64,000 nucleotides of DNA from Rosellinia necatrix (GCA_021209875.1 JAGYVD010000001.1:2852001-2916000), one strand, 5' to 3'; counted from the first letter of the stretch, positions 48,935 through 59,222 are shown. The notes: a model not told the origin generated them from the sequence alone. A program made the numbers and translations.

Positions 48935-50311
48935 ATGTTTTCCTTCCCAAAGCCAAGTGTCTATCAGACCCCGCATTGCTTCGTCACATACGGAACGATG
49001 GCCTACCCCGATACCAGTCAGCTTCCAACCAAAGCCAAGCCGTGGAGCACGCTACTGTCGCAGGACTATATACACAAGGTAACCAGAGTGTATTTGCCTT
49101 CGTATTATTCTCGAATGGAAAATATGCTAACACGAGCTAGATTGATCTAGTGCTGCCTGGAGAAGTGCTGCAATCCATCGAGAAGGGACTCATTAACGAC
49201 ACGGCGCGGGCCCCAAGCTATCACCGAGTTATAATGACGCTTGGACAAGTGCTCGAGCGTGACTTCTTCACACAGTACATCAAGATCGGTAAGTACACTA
49301 CCGCCCGTGATATGCTTGTCGTGTGCTTAGTGCTCATGTCTCATATTTACCACCAGGGAATATTATGATGCTATCTGAAGGAAACGTTGACACCAACAAC
49401 GTGTTCTCAATAAGGGATGGTATGACGACTTTACTTCTCCATAAATCGTTACCTTCGCTAAGGCCCCGTCACCTCCATAGGAAAACTTATGATGTACCTC
49501 GATAAAGAGACGTATGAGCGAGCTGGTCTCTCAGGTAAACCACACGGCGTCAAGGGTGCAAGAGGCTTGCAGCCTAGATGGGGTAGGTCGCATCCACCAT
49601 ATCGACCTAGATGAAACTAATAGATTGTAAAGTCGTTGAGTATGATCTTCGCAGCCCAGCAGCATTACACGGAAAGAAAGGCTTCGATAGACTTGTATAT
49701 GCCTGCAAGAATGCATTGACAAAGCCAACGACTTGGCTCTTCTGCAACTTATCTATAAGTATTTACCCTTCGTAATTCCCAGATTGGTGGGGCCATTGCT
49801 AACATGAGTACCAGCGCCTGACCTAGATCCCATTGTTCAACATCACCCAACAAAGTATACATCAAGTCCCACGCTTATCCAAAATATGGCGGTGCAGATT
49901 CCTCCTTTGGGGATTCCTTCCGCTGTTCTTGCCGATCAAACACGACGGGAACTAGACGGATATGCTACAGAGGTCTATGAATGGCTGTCTCTCATCCGTC
50001 TAGAAAGCCCTCGGGTGAGGCCCGATGACGACATGGATCCTTACCTGTCCACCTATACGGTACCAGGGGACCCCTCGGCGAGGAGTAAAGGTCGGTTGTG
50101 CAAGATCAGTTGGCAAGGCTTCATACCGCCAAGTTGGGCAGCAAGCGCCCTAGCGGACCTGATCCAGACACTTCCGCCTAAGGCATGGTTTTCATTCAGT
50201 ACCACGCCGTTCACTCGGGTTGCCATGGGGCATGGCGCAGATTATACCATTATGAGGCCACCGAGCAGCTCCGGAGAGTACGTTCTCTGGGAGATTAAGG
50301 GACATGAATGA
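48935..50311 (+). CDS. RPP40: RNase P/MRP subunit, Rpp40 family
   Basis: Probable protein subunit of nuclear RNase P/MRP, which trims tRNA 5' leaders and processes pre-rRNA. Exons are 48935-49078, 49141-49288, 49357-49419, 49481-49582, 49633-49758 and 49815-50311, totalling 1080 nt, 359 aa; introns are 50-68 nt. Blocks recognised: HCFVTYGTM, KIDLVLPGEVLQSIEKGLIN, FFTQYIKIGNIMMLSEGN, GKLMMYLDKETYERAGLSG, GLQPRW then VVEYDLRSP, LHGKKGFDRLVYACKN, and a C-terminal GHGADYTIMRPPSSSGEYVL. Intron 4 has two possible acceptors nine bases apart. AAG at 49632 is preferred because a CTAAT branch-point-like site lies just before it and it restores RWVVEYDL; TAG at 49623 would add three residues. Assignment rests on remembered family blocks. 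Convergent with the ankyrin gene, 52 bp apart. Confidence 0.85.
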
Positions 50312-50363
50312 GCACGCAGCGCCGGGCTGCGACCCGATCCTCAGAGTATGTATCTTGAGATCC

Positions 50364-51020
50364 CTATCCTTGGCGCGACCGGACATTGCGGTCCGTGAGG
50401 TTTTCGTCGGCAATGGCATCTCGCACGAGCTGTCTAAGCGCGGCCTGGCCCTCCTCGCTATGGAAGTTCTCGCTTTGGGCCAACTCTTCTATCCTCCGCC
50501 TGAACTCGGGGTCGACTTCGTTGTCGTTGTGTTCGTCCTGGGTTATGGTGCTGACGGAGATATTGAGTCCCTCGGGCAGGGGCGGTGCGTCGCTGTCGTC
50601 CCGTGCAGATCCACCATTCGCCCCATTCAATAGATCTCGGGCGCTCTCTGCTTCTTTGAGCTTGAGATATTCAGCCACCTCGGGGAATTCGCCCTCCTCG
50701 GTGATTTTCTGACGGGCGTTATAACCATCCGCCCCCCTGATCATGATTTCGGCCCCGAGCTCTTCGATAAGGACCTTGGCGGCATCGACTGTCTCGACGA
50801 CAAACAAGGCGGTTTCGTCGTCTTCGTCACGCAGGTTGACGTCGACTTCGAACTCCTGGATAAGGGCGCGCAGGAGATCCAAGTGGTTATAGCTGGCGGC
50901 AGCGTGGACTAGCGAATAGCCGTGTTCATCTTGTTGGCTAGCTAGAGCTGGATTTTCGCGAAGGAGGGGCAGAAGGGCCGGGCTGTTGTCGGCAGCAAGA
51001 AGAAAAGGATTGGGAGGCAT
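50364..51020 (-). CDS. Small ankyrin-repeat protein (YCR051W-like)
   Basis: Single-exon gene, 218 aa. About the first 120 residues hold ankyrin-type repeats: NPFLLAADNSPALLPLLREN, then HGYSLVHAAASYNHLDLLRA (a canonical helix-turn-helix), DETALFVVETVDAAKVLIEE and DGYNARQKITEEG. The rest is acidic and probably helical, containing EFRRRIEELAQSENFHSEEG. Size and order resemble the yeast uncharacterised ankyrin protein YCR051W. Molecular role is unknown; ankyrin repeats bind proteins. No membrane segment or signal peptide is seen. Confidence 0.87.
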   Translation of the reverse strand: MPPNPFLLAADNSPALLPLLRENPALASQQDEHGYSLVHAAASYNHLDLLRALIQEFEVDVNLRDEDDETALFVVETVDAAKVLIEELGAEIMIRGADGYNARQKITEEGEFPEVAEYLKLKEAESARDLLNGANGGSARDDSDAPPLPEGLNISVSTITQDEHNDNEVDPEFRRRIEELAQSENFHSEEGQAALRQLVRDAIADENLTDRNVRSRQG

Positions 51021-52147
51021 TGGTGATAACTCAAAGAAGTGCTAGCGATTCCGAACCGCCTAGCTTGTGAGGGGATCAGGTAATTGGCAGGCTTCGAGAT
51101 CGAGTGGCGGCCTAGGTAATGAGAGGACTCTCGTCAGTCCAGAGGTCAGGGTTGAAAGATGACCCTCTTTTTTTTTTTTTGGAGGGGCTCAGAGCTTAGT
51201 CCAAAACTACCCCGCCAAATCTGCGTTGAGCAGCGCCGTGAAGATAGCAGTGCCTTGATTGGCCACGATGGCGAAAAAGTTCAACTAAACTACTAGATAG
51301 GTACCTTGGGTACATATGCTAACACCCAAGTTAGCTCTGGGTGGAGGTACCTGATTCCTTTACACAGAGCTATTCCCTTATTAGGTCTAGGGTGCCCAAT
51401 CAACAGTCAAACAACATCACTCTTGCATTCTCGTTGACCATTAGCACCCTTCACAGACAGCGTTGCATTACCTTATCCCACTTCTCAAAGCAGGCTGATG
51501 GTGATATTTTGTAAACGTTTGTAAACGTGAAGCAAATTGAATCCTACCAGTTTTCAACAACGACCCTAATAACCAACCACCTGCCCTACCAGTCCATACC
51601 TGCGTGCTCCCTCACAGCCTCGGTACGAATCCAAGGGCCAGGCCAGACCGGGCAAGTGACTCATGCGGGCAGCTCGAACTTCCCTACATAAGAGGTTGTC
51701 ATCACCCTCTTCTTGCCCATTCCAGCTTCCACAGCCTACCACAACTGCATCCTGCATGACTTGCACCATCGGATCATCTTGTGCCGATCACCTCGTGCAG
51801 AGCAGCGCATACCCGTCCTTCCACCTTCACTTCAACCCCCACTCCCACCATCCTACCACTTCTATACCGTCTCCCCCATCCCTCATACGCAGTAGATCTC
51901 CTACCTGCCTGCCTACTTCGCGCCGAGGGCTACTAGCCAGCTGACTTTCTACCATATTCACAGCGCCCTACTTCCTTTGGCATCTATCACGTCTGTCACT
52001 GCTGGTAGACTCACTACTGGTAGGCTCATAGTTGGCCATTCTACTGCCCCTGACGCCCACCCTTCCACTTCCCTAGTTTCAGGGGCCAGTCTACCCCCAA
52101 CGGCCCTCCGTTTCCTCAGTCGTTCACACCACAGCCACCAACTCACC
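51021..52147. promoter_or_regulatory. Divergent region between ankyrin gene and tRNA ligase
   Basis: About 1.1 kb between two divergent genes. It includes a poly-T run (about 51168-51180), a TAGGTACCTTGGGTAC patch (51296-51312) and a C-rich leader from about 51660 on. From 51977 the sequence is open in the tRNA ligase frame, giving a possible 57-residue N-terminal extension. Confidence 0.5.
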
Positions 52148-54541
52148 ATGGATCCTCCCAGGGCTCCCCACCGTGAGCAGGACTCCCGGGAGGTCTCCAG
52201 ACTCGTTCATTCTTTAGCCGATGGAGGCAACAAAACAAAGAAGGGCTTCAAGGCCAAGAAAACAACTTTCAAAATCCCCGGGTCGTCCGACGGCATCAGC
52301 GTTGACTCGTGGCGCCTTCAAGACTGGGATTACAAGAGACCCGATCTACCCACCTATGCGCGAGGTCTCTTCACTACCAGAAATCGCCGTAACGAGCATG
52401 AGATCGCCGTGAGGGGCTATGATAAATTCTTCAATGTCGGCGAGGTTCACGACACCAAATGGGAGAATATCCAGCGCAAGACGCGCGGCCCCTATGAGCT
52501 CACCTTGAAAGAGAACGGCTGCATTATATTTATTAGCGGCTTGGAGGATGGCACCCTACTGGTTTGCAGCAAACACTCAACAGGAGACCGTAGTGACGTC
52601 GAGGTGAGCCATGCTAGCGCCGGCGAGCGATGGGTAGAACAACAGTTGGCTACCATTGGCAAGACGAGAGAAGAATTTGCTCGGGAGTTGCGCGATGGGA
52701 ACGTTACAGCAGTTGCCGAATTGTGCGACGACGACTTTGAGGAACACATCCTGGCTTACGGCCCCGAGAAAGCCGGCCTGTACCTCCACGGCATCAATGT
52801 GAACCTTCCGGAGTTCATGACATACCCGAGCGGCTTGGTCCAACAATTTGCAGATGAGTGGGGTTTTCGAAAGGTCGGACTTCAAATCTTCCACGACGTT
52901 GACACTGTCAAGAATTTTCTGGAGCAAGTTGCTGAGTCTGGCGCACACGAAGGCCGAGACGTGGAAGGCTTCGTCATCCGCTGCGGAATGGCATCTGATG
53001 AGGATCCGACACGGTACCACGACTGGTTCTTCAAATACAAGTTTGAAGAACCGTACTTGATGTACCGGCAATGGCGAGAATGCACCAAGGCCCTTATCGC
53101 TGGGAAGCCTCCCAAGTTCAAGAAGCATACCAAGATTACTGAGGACTATTTACTGTATGCCCGTCAAAGATTAGCCAAGGATTCAAAATTAGGCAAGCTG
53201 TACAACCAGAATCACGGCATCATCGCTCTCCGAGATGACTTTCTTGCGTATAAAAACATGAAAGGCTCTGACGCTGCCAACGTGGAAAATCTATTCGGTG
53301 ACGATGGCTCGACAGTGTCTGGCGACGTCGTCCTGGTGCCGATTGCGACGATTGGCTGCGGCAAAACCACCGTTGGTGTAGCTTTGACACATTTGTTCGA
53401 TTGGGGCATCATACAGAATGACAACATCCAGGGCAAGGGCCGCCCCGCAAGGATGGTTCAATCCGTTATGACTCTTTTGTTAGAGCATCGCGTGGTCATC
53501 GCCGATCGAAACAACGCGGAGCGTCGAGAACGAGAGCAAATTATCACAGATGTCCTCACGCAGCACAAGAATGCCCGTCTTGTTGCTTTAAACTTTGCTC
53601 ATAGTAACATCGATGAAGTAAGAAGAGTTACGAGAGAGCGAGTACTGAAACGTGGCAACAATCACCAGACTATTCAGGCGGCATCAGACCAGAACAAGGT
53701 GATCGGTATTATGGAGAATTTCATATCTAGGTTTCAACCTTGTGACCCGGACAATCTCCCGGACAATGGCTTCGACCTGATTATCGATCTTGATCCTTCT
53801 CGGGAGAGCCGTGTGAACGTAGAGACAGTCGTTACACAGCTCCATAAGAAATACCCGTTATTGATCCCCAACATGCCCACTACGGAGGAGATGGATGAAG
53901 CCGTCAAGAGCGCCATTGAGGACTACACGCCCAGCATAAGACATACGATACCGGATCGCACGAACAAAAGGGAACAAAAGCGGCAAGAAGCCCAGCAATC
54001 GCAAGAGCCCAAGAAGAAGAAGCCCCTGGAATATATGTCTATCTCGGTCCCTGCCAAGGAGGTTAACGTGGTACTTGAATCGGCCTTTAAGGGCGTCGAT
54101 GCGCAGACACAGCGATTTTATAAACAACTCCAGCAGACTCGACGCATTCAGCCTCTTTTTCACGTCACCCTCATGCACAGGTTCACCGCCAAGGAACATC
54201 CCGAACTATGGCAGCGTTACACTACCCTCGAAGCCGAGAGCCAATCTGTAGATGGCAAGGTCGGAGAGTGTGAGGTTATGCTGGAGCGGGTCGTGTTCGA
54301 CGATCGCATCATGGCCATCGTGGTTCGGCTGCTAGATCCCGATGAGAAATGGGTCTGCGTTAACAAGGTGGCACACGTTACGGTGGGGACGCGTGACGAC
54401 AGCGTTAAACCGAAGGAAAGCAACGATCTATTGGCTAGATGGCTCGAGGTCGGAAGCGGAGGCGATACAGGCATCGGCGAGCGCACGTTCGAGGGGCGCC
54501 CGACGTTGAAGGGAACCGTCCGCGGCGTACTGTCTCGGTAG
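52148..54541 (+). CDS. TRL1: Fungal tRNA ligase (ligase-kinase-cyclic phosphodiesterase)
   Basis: Trifunctional ligase that joins tRNA exons after intron removal and, in yeast, HAC1 mRNA in the unfolded protein response. Single exon, 797 aa. Domains in order: an adenylyltransferase with the nucleotidyl-lysine motif LKENG (K121) and later EGFVIR and WFFKYKFEEPY; a polynucleotide kinase with P-loop IGCGKTT (K406) and NDNIQGKG; and a 2H cyclic phosphodiesterase with FHVTLMH (H672) and AHVTVGT (H743). A Lys/Glu-rich linker (about 599-619) separates the kinase from the phosphodiesterase. The start at 52148 has a strong CACCATGG context and matches the usual fungal N-terminus (MDPPRAPHREQD). An in-frame ATG at 51977 would prepend 57 Ser/Thr/His/Arg-rich residues. 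All catalytic motifs appear intact. Confidence 0.95.
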   Translation: MDPPRAPHREQDSREVSRLVHSLADGGNKTKKGFKAKKTTFKIPGSSDGISVDSWRLQDWDYKRPDLPTYARGLFTTRNRRNEHEIAVRGYDKFFNVGEVHDTKWENIQRKTRGPYELTLKENGCIIFISGLEDGTLLVCSKHSTGDRSDVEVSHASAGERWVEQQLATIGKTREEFARELRDGNVTAVAELCDDDFEEHILAYGPEKAGLYLHGINVNLPEFMTYPSGLVQQFADEWGFRKVGLQIFHDVDTVKNFLEQVAESGAHEGRDVEGFVIRCGMASDEDPTRYHDWFFKYKFEEPYLMYRQWRECTKALIAGKPPKFKKHTKITEDYLLYARQRLAKDSKLGKLYNQNHGIIALRDDFLAYKNMKGSDAANVENLFGDDGSTVSGDVVLVPIATIGCGKTTVGVALTHLFDWGIIQNDNIQGKGRPARMVQSVMTLLLEHRVVIADRNNAERREREQIITDVLTQHKNARLVALNFAHSNIDEVRRVTRERVLKRGNNHQTIQAASDQNKVIGIMENFISRFQPCDPDNLPDNGFDLIIDLDPSRESRVNVETVVTQLHKKYPLLIPNMPTTEEMDEAVKSAIEDYTPSIRHTIPDRTNKREQKRQEAQQSQEPKKKKPLEYMSISVPAKEVNVVLESAFKGVDAQTQRFYKQLQQTRRIQPLFHVTLMHRFTAKEHPELWQRYTTLEAESQSVDGKVGECEVMLERVVFDDRIMAIVVRLLDPDEKWVCVNKVAHVTVGTRDDSVKPKESNDLLARWLEVGSGGDTGIGERTFEGRPTLKGTVRGVLSR

Positions 54542-54614
54542 GATGAAGACGGGCCGAAGCGCCGGCATCCTGGGAGAGGTAAAGGCCGGAAGAAAAGAGG
54601 CGTCCATTGAACAG

Positions 54615-54645
<31 letters not shown>

Positions 54646-55084
54646 TTAGCGTATACCCGTAAAAAATACTGTTCTGTCCATGATCGGGCGCGCCGCGATA
54701 GTGGTACCTCCCGAAGCTTTCCTGGAGAATCTCCTCTCCAGCAGTACGCTATGAGACACTAGGGGGCGACGCATTAGTATGAGAAACTATCATTACCTAG
54801 CATAACTAATGCCTAGTAAAAAAAATTAAAAGGGAAATATGCCGAGGCCTTAATTTACCAGGTTAATAATACCATAGCCCCTAAGATAGGGTAGCTTATT
54901 GACTCTATCTACTAGAAATGGGCCAAAGAGGGACCAACAAAACTACCTACCTTGCTAGCATACATGAACGGCTGCTATTCGCGATTTTCGCATACCCCCA
55001 ATCCCCTGCAAATCCGGCCGGCAGGCTATCACCAACAAAAAAAGTCTATATTTTTTCGACATCACGTCATTGAGGTAGGTAATC
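54542..55084. other. Intergenic between convergent TRL1 and TRP4
   Basis: About 540 bp of 3' flanking sequence with a (CA)n(TA)n microsatellite (54613-54646). No gene is supportable. Confidence 0.6.
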
Positions 55085-56457
55085 TCAAACGGCTAAAGAG
55101 TTCGTCACGTCGGCGAAAGCGCTCCATTGTCTCCAGGCCTCGCCGCTCTTGATAGTCCATCTGGCTCTCCTGACGCCCTCCTTCCAGCGGCCGCCTCCGG
55201 GCCCCCTCTCGGCGATGACGTTACCGTCGTCGCCGGGGCCCATGGCGCTCGTGTCGGCCTCGCAGATGCCCGAGACGACGAACAGGGCGGCGGTGTTCAT
55301 GAGCACGAACTCGAGGATGGGGTCGTCGTCCGGCAGCTGGTCCTGCAGGATCTTGCGCAGGATCTCCGCGTTCTCGGCCGGCTCTTTGCCGGGGGATACG
55401 GTACTGAGCGGGTGCACGCCGAGGCCGAAGTCCTTGGGCTCGAGCAGGAAGTGCTCGACCTCGACGACGACGCCGCCGCCGCCGTCGGCGCGGTCGACGA
55501 GCTGCCAGCAGAGGCTGGGCCCGGCGCACGAAATCTCGTCGAGCTGCTCCTTGCCGCAGACGACCAGGCCTTTCCTCGCCCCGGCCAGCCGCAGGGCCTC
55601 GGCGAAGACGGGGCCCAGGTCGTCGCGCGCGACGCCCAGCATGCGCGCCTCGATGGCCTCGTTGAGGGGGTTGCTCAGGGGGCCGAGGAGGTTGAAGATG
55701 GTGCGCCAGCCGAGCTCCTTGCGGACGGAGGCGACGTACTTCATGCCCGGGTGGAAGACTGGGGAGAAGAGGAAGGCGTAGTTGGTGGACTGGTACACGG
55801 CGGCGATGGTGTCGGGCGTGATGCGGGCGAGCTGGGCCGGCTGCGGCTGCATGTTCATGAGGAGGTCGGCGGAGCCGGACTTGGAAGTGGACGCGCGGTT
55901 GCCATGCTTCGCGAGGAGGAGCAGCGACGCGGCGAGGATGGAGGATGTGGTGGAGATGTTGAAAGTGTGGTGGGAGTCGCCCCCAGTGCCGACGATGTCG
56001 CACTGCAGGACAGATCAATACCACGTATACCACGTCTTCGCTTCCCCGGACAGGAGTAGTGACCGCCGCCGGGGTGTCCCCGCCATGGCCGGGGAAGGCC
56101 CCGCCAAGAAATAACTCACCAATCCTCCCTGGTATGCGCCCTCCGGCCGCCTTCCCTTTGCGATCGCACTCTCCAAGACCTGGAAATCGATCTTGGCCGA
56201 GTGACGGCGCATGGCAGCTGAGGATTCGGCTAAGACCTCGGCACGACGATCCCAGCCGGTGAAATGCAGGGCTGTCAGGAGCGAGCCCGTCTGTACGGGG
56301 CTCAGCCTATTGACGAAGATGAGTGAAATAGCATCGGCGATTTCGAGGGCCGTGACGTTTTGCTTGGCGGGATCCGGCCAAAGCCGCTGGAGCAATGGAC
56401 GGATATCGACCACATCGTCGTGATCTTGCACCGCGATCAAATTGGGTTGTTGGCTCA

Positions 56458-56488
<31 letters not shown>

Positions 56489-56491
56489 CAT
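55085..56491 (-). CDS. TRP4: Anthranilate phosphoribosyltransferase
   Basis: Second committed enzyme of tryptophan synthesis: transfers phosphoribose from PRPP to anthranilate. Exons are 56491-56120 and 56002-55085, totalling 1290 nt, 429 aa; the intron is 117 nt, phase 0, and splits GGL from CDIVGTGGD. The PRPP-binding GTGGD and KHGNRASTSKSGSADLL are present, followed by FLFSPVFHPGMKYVASVRKE and FNLLGPLSNP. The N-terminal helical part (LLQRLWP, NVTALEIADAI) is normal. The first 11 residues are Met plus ten Ala from a GCC repeat; translation may instead start at Met12 (56458), giving 418 aa. The coding strand is GC-rich and produces long spurious frames on the other strand. Convergent with TRL1. 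Confidence 0.95.
56459..56488 (-). repeat. (GCC)n trinucleotide repeat encoding the TRP4 N-terminal polyalanine
   Basis: Ten alanine codons, all GCC on the coding strand, directly after the first ATG and directly before a second ATG. Confidence 0.9.
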
Positions 56492-57262
56492 GTGGTGAAA
56501 GCTGCCGATTACGGAGGGGATGTTCTCATGAATTTCTTATGTCTTGCGAGTTCGTCTTCCAGTCCTGGCAAAGGGGTCTGTCTCTTTGTCTCTTCAGGGT
56601 GTCTTATAAATAGGTGAAAAAGGCCAATGCTGAAAGAATGTGTCTCCGGTTGTCCAGGAAAACACAATTGACATGTAACATTTAGAATGTAACCGTCGGA
56701 CTCATCCCTTCTCGTAAGTGACTCAGGGCGATCAAAACCCGCAAGAGGTCAACTCCAAGCTCTCTCCAGGGCGTTTCTGCTGCCCCGCCATGCTTGTCAT
56801 CTCCCAATGCTTAAACCATGGAGGGGCAGCAGCGACAAGGGCGCAAGGACAGGGGCAGGGGCAGGGGTAGGGGCAGTTGGAGAAACCAAACATCCTTATC
56901 GTCTGGTTATCGGGTAAGGTGGTGAATCACGGCAGAAGGTGCTAGGGCAGAAACCTCCGATCACCGACCGCTACCGACCCATATCGCCGGTCCAACCTGA
57001 CCTGGGGCTAGCTCATCCTCTACCCGAGTTAGTTAGTTACTGGTAATCGGCCATAAGTGGTGGAGAGCACGGGCCAGTTATTTTCAACTGGGCGTTTTTG
57101 CGATTGGGGTGTGGAGAGCTGTTGCCGTGACGCCTATCAATTTAACGACGACGACGACGACGACGATAACAACGACGACGACAACGAAGACAACGACGCT
57201 AGGGCTGAGGACGAGGAGGTTGTAAAAACCAAGTCCCCCCCAAAACCGCAGAATCGCCCATA
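56492..57262. promoter_or_regulatory. Divergent region between TRP4 and mitochondrial uL10m
   Basis: About 770 bp between two divergent genes. It has a GGGGCAG-type repeat (about 56845-56876) and a GAC/AAC-rich tract (about 57144-57197). No additional gene is supportable; the acidic frame through the GAC tract has no ATG start. Confidence 0.5.
57144..57197 (+). repeat. GAC/AAC trinucleotide tract
   Basis: Imperfect run of GAC, AAC and GAA triplets about 65-120 bp before the uL10m start codon, probably in its 5' untranslated region. Confidence 0.8.
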
Positions 57263-58297
57263 ATGCCGCCGCGGCTCAATTGCCCAGCTCTCGGTAGCTT
57301 AGGGCGAAATCCGTTCCTGGCCCCAGGAAGCCGGAAAAGAACACACATCATCGTGGTTCAGAACACGATAAGCGAGGCTGCAAAGCGGAGACATTATGCG
57401 ACAGCAAGTTCCCTGGCGCCCCTAGGCGCTCTGAGGTTACCGGACGATTATATCCCTCCTACCCAGCCTCCGAGTGTTCGACGCCCTGAGCTGCGAAAGG
57501 CCCAGCTGCTTCGCGCATACACGGCGATGCTGCGATCGACGCCCGTGATGCTGTTCTTCCAACATAACAACCTGACTGCCGTGGAATGGGCCGCCGTGCG
57601 AAGAGAGCTGCGTGCAGCGTTAGCAGAAGTTCCACCTCCCGTGGCTGGACCCGACGGTGTCACGCCCGTCGACATTGCACCCAGCATCGAGTTCCAGGTC
57701 CTGCGCACGCGCATGTTCAACGTTGCCTACAAAATCGTCGAATACTTCAAGCCCGAGGCCCAGGCCGAAAAGTCGAATGCATACGCACATGATCTATCGA
57801 AAACAGCCTACGAGACGATCAAGAATGCGACCATCGACGAATCATCCAACTACGGCCAGATCAACCCCCTACTCACAGGACCTATCGCTGCCGTAACGTT
57901 CCCCTCCGTTTCGCCGGCACATTTAGCAGTTGCTCTGAGGATCCTCTCGCCATCTCCTCCCGCGTTTCCTGCCCCCACGCGGAAAAAGTACCCCGGATAC
58001 CACGATCCTGTTGCCCAGAGCGGATTCCAAAAGCTGATTCTCATTGGAGGCCGAGTAGAGGGTAGGACATTCGACAATGATGGGGTCAAGTGGGTTGGTG
58101 GCATCGAGGGTGGTGTCGATGGACTGCGGGCACAACTCATTTCTCTACTGCAGAATGCCGGCCTTGGGCTTACGATGGCCTTGGATGGCCACAGCAAGAG
58201 CTTGTGGCTGGCTCTCGAGAGCAGACGGACACAAATGGAGGAAGAAGCAAGTGGCGGCAAGAAAACCGGCGAAGCGGAAAACGAGGCCAGCGCCTAG
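57263..58297 (+). CDS. MRPL11: Mitochondrial large-subunit ribosomal protein uL10m
   Basis: Probable mitochondrial counterpart of bacterial L10, at the stalk base that recruits translation factors. Single exon, 344 aa. The first 45 residues are rich in Arg, Ser and Ala and nearly lack acids, as in a mitochondrial presequence ending near RRHYATASS. The L10 pattern follows: RKAQLLRAYTAMLRSTPVML then FFQHNNLTAVEWAAVRREL, the paired helix and strand typical of the family. The C-terminal part (FQKLILIGGRVEGRTFD, GGVDGLRAQLISLLQNAGLG) resembles fungal MRPL11 proteins, and the tail is charged. Family assignment comes from the L10 helix-strand pattern and length. Divergent from TRP4. Confidence 0.83.
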   Translation: MPPRLNCPALGSLGRNPFLAPGSRKRTHIIVVQNTISEAAKRRHYATASSLAPLGALRLPDDYIPPTQPPSVRRPELRKAQLLRAYTAMLRSTPVMLFFQHNNLTAVEWAAVRRELRAALAEVPPPVAGPDGVTPVDIAPSIEFQVLRTRMFNVAYKIVEYFKPEAQAEKSNAYAHDLSKTAYETIKNATIDESSNYGQINPLLTGPIAAVTFPSVSPAHLAVALRILSPSPPAFPAPTRKKYPGYHDPVAQSGFQKLILIGGRVEGRTFDNDGVKWVGGIEGGVDGLRAQLISLLQNAGLGLTMALDGHSKSLWLALESRRTQMEEEASGGKKTGEAENEASA

Positions 58298-59222
58298 AAG
58301 GTGTGAAGGTGTGTACCATTCGGCCATATATGCTGTAAAGCGATGTATAACAGTATCCTATGACAAAAATGTACATGAAGCCTATGGCGGAGGTATCTGC
58401 CATACCTGGTATGAACATAATACCGCATCTTTGCTATAGAAAACCAGGCTTTTCTCTAACAAAAATGTTCTTTGTTGCTATATTTCTCCTAAAAATAGAG
58501 AAAGAAGCCAGCCTGGTCTAGGATGCTCTCCAAATAGTTCACGATTAGGTAAGGTGTAAACTTCGCCTAAGTAGTCTGCCTAGGTACCTACTTTAGCCGC
58601 CTACCTCTGGGTAGGTGGCTATTGGCCAACGGGGAGGTGCTTTCCCTGGCTGAGTGCAGAAGATGAAATTCCATAAGTAAGTACGTACCATGCAGTTATA
58701 GGTGCCTAGCTTATTTAGGTAGGTACGTGGTCGCTAAACCAGACCCTGGATTTTGCTAAAACGACAGGCGATGGTGCTCGCGCCAAGCACTGCAGGTCGC
58801 ATTAATTTAGTCACTCGGAACAGCTAAGGATAGCCTGGGAACGTCATTCTCTATCCCCCCCCCATATATCTCCTCTGTCCACCGCCCTCCGTCGCAGAAA
58901 CGGCCCCGAATCGATCGGACATCTCACGGCAGCACCAGACAGGCACATTACATCGATAGCAATAGCCCACGGCCGCCGGCAGCGACCATTCCTCCCTCCC
59001 CACGCTCATATATCCCGCCGTGCCTGGACTCCCGATGACCAGATAGCGAGACCCGCAGCAGATCGGAGCCTAAGCCCGCCGCCCCCTCCTCCTCTTCCTC
59101 CTCCTCTTCCTCCTCCTCTTCCTCCTCCTCAACTCACGAAAGCCTACGGTTGCGCGAGAGCCCGAAGCAATATAGATCCCATTCCGTGTCGTTATTGCTA
59201 TTATTATCGCCGACGCGCAAAG
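58298..59222. other. Intergenic upstream of DUF4870-like gene
   Basis: About 0.9 kb holding the uL10m 3' region, further TAGGTA/CCTAGGTA patches (about 58550-58620 and 58711-58730) and a pyrimidine tract of CCTCCTCTT units (59084-59130) about 95 bp before the next start codon. No gene is supportable. Confidence 0.6.
59084..59130 (+). repeat. CCTCCTCTT pyrimidine tract
   Basis: About five repeats of a 9-12 bp CT-only unit upstream of the start at 59223; a likely core-promoter or leader pyrimidine tract of the kind seen in filamentous fungi. Confidence 0.75.

Noticed and set aside
55127..56059. 310-codon open frame on the plus strand and other long frames opposite TRP4
   Set aside because: It is antisense to a confidently identified gene with GC-rich third positions, which create long spurious frames; the product is low-complexity Gly/Glu/Val.
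57057..57263. Acidic Asp/Asn-rich frame whose stop overlaps the uL10m ATG (TAATG)
   Set aside because: The frame has no ATG start and is produced by the GAC/AAC triplet tract; not a credible upstream reading frame.
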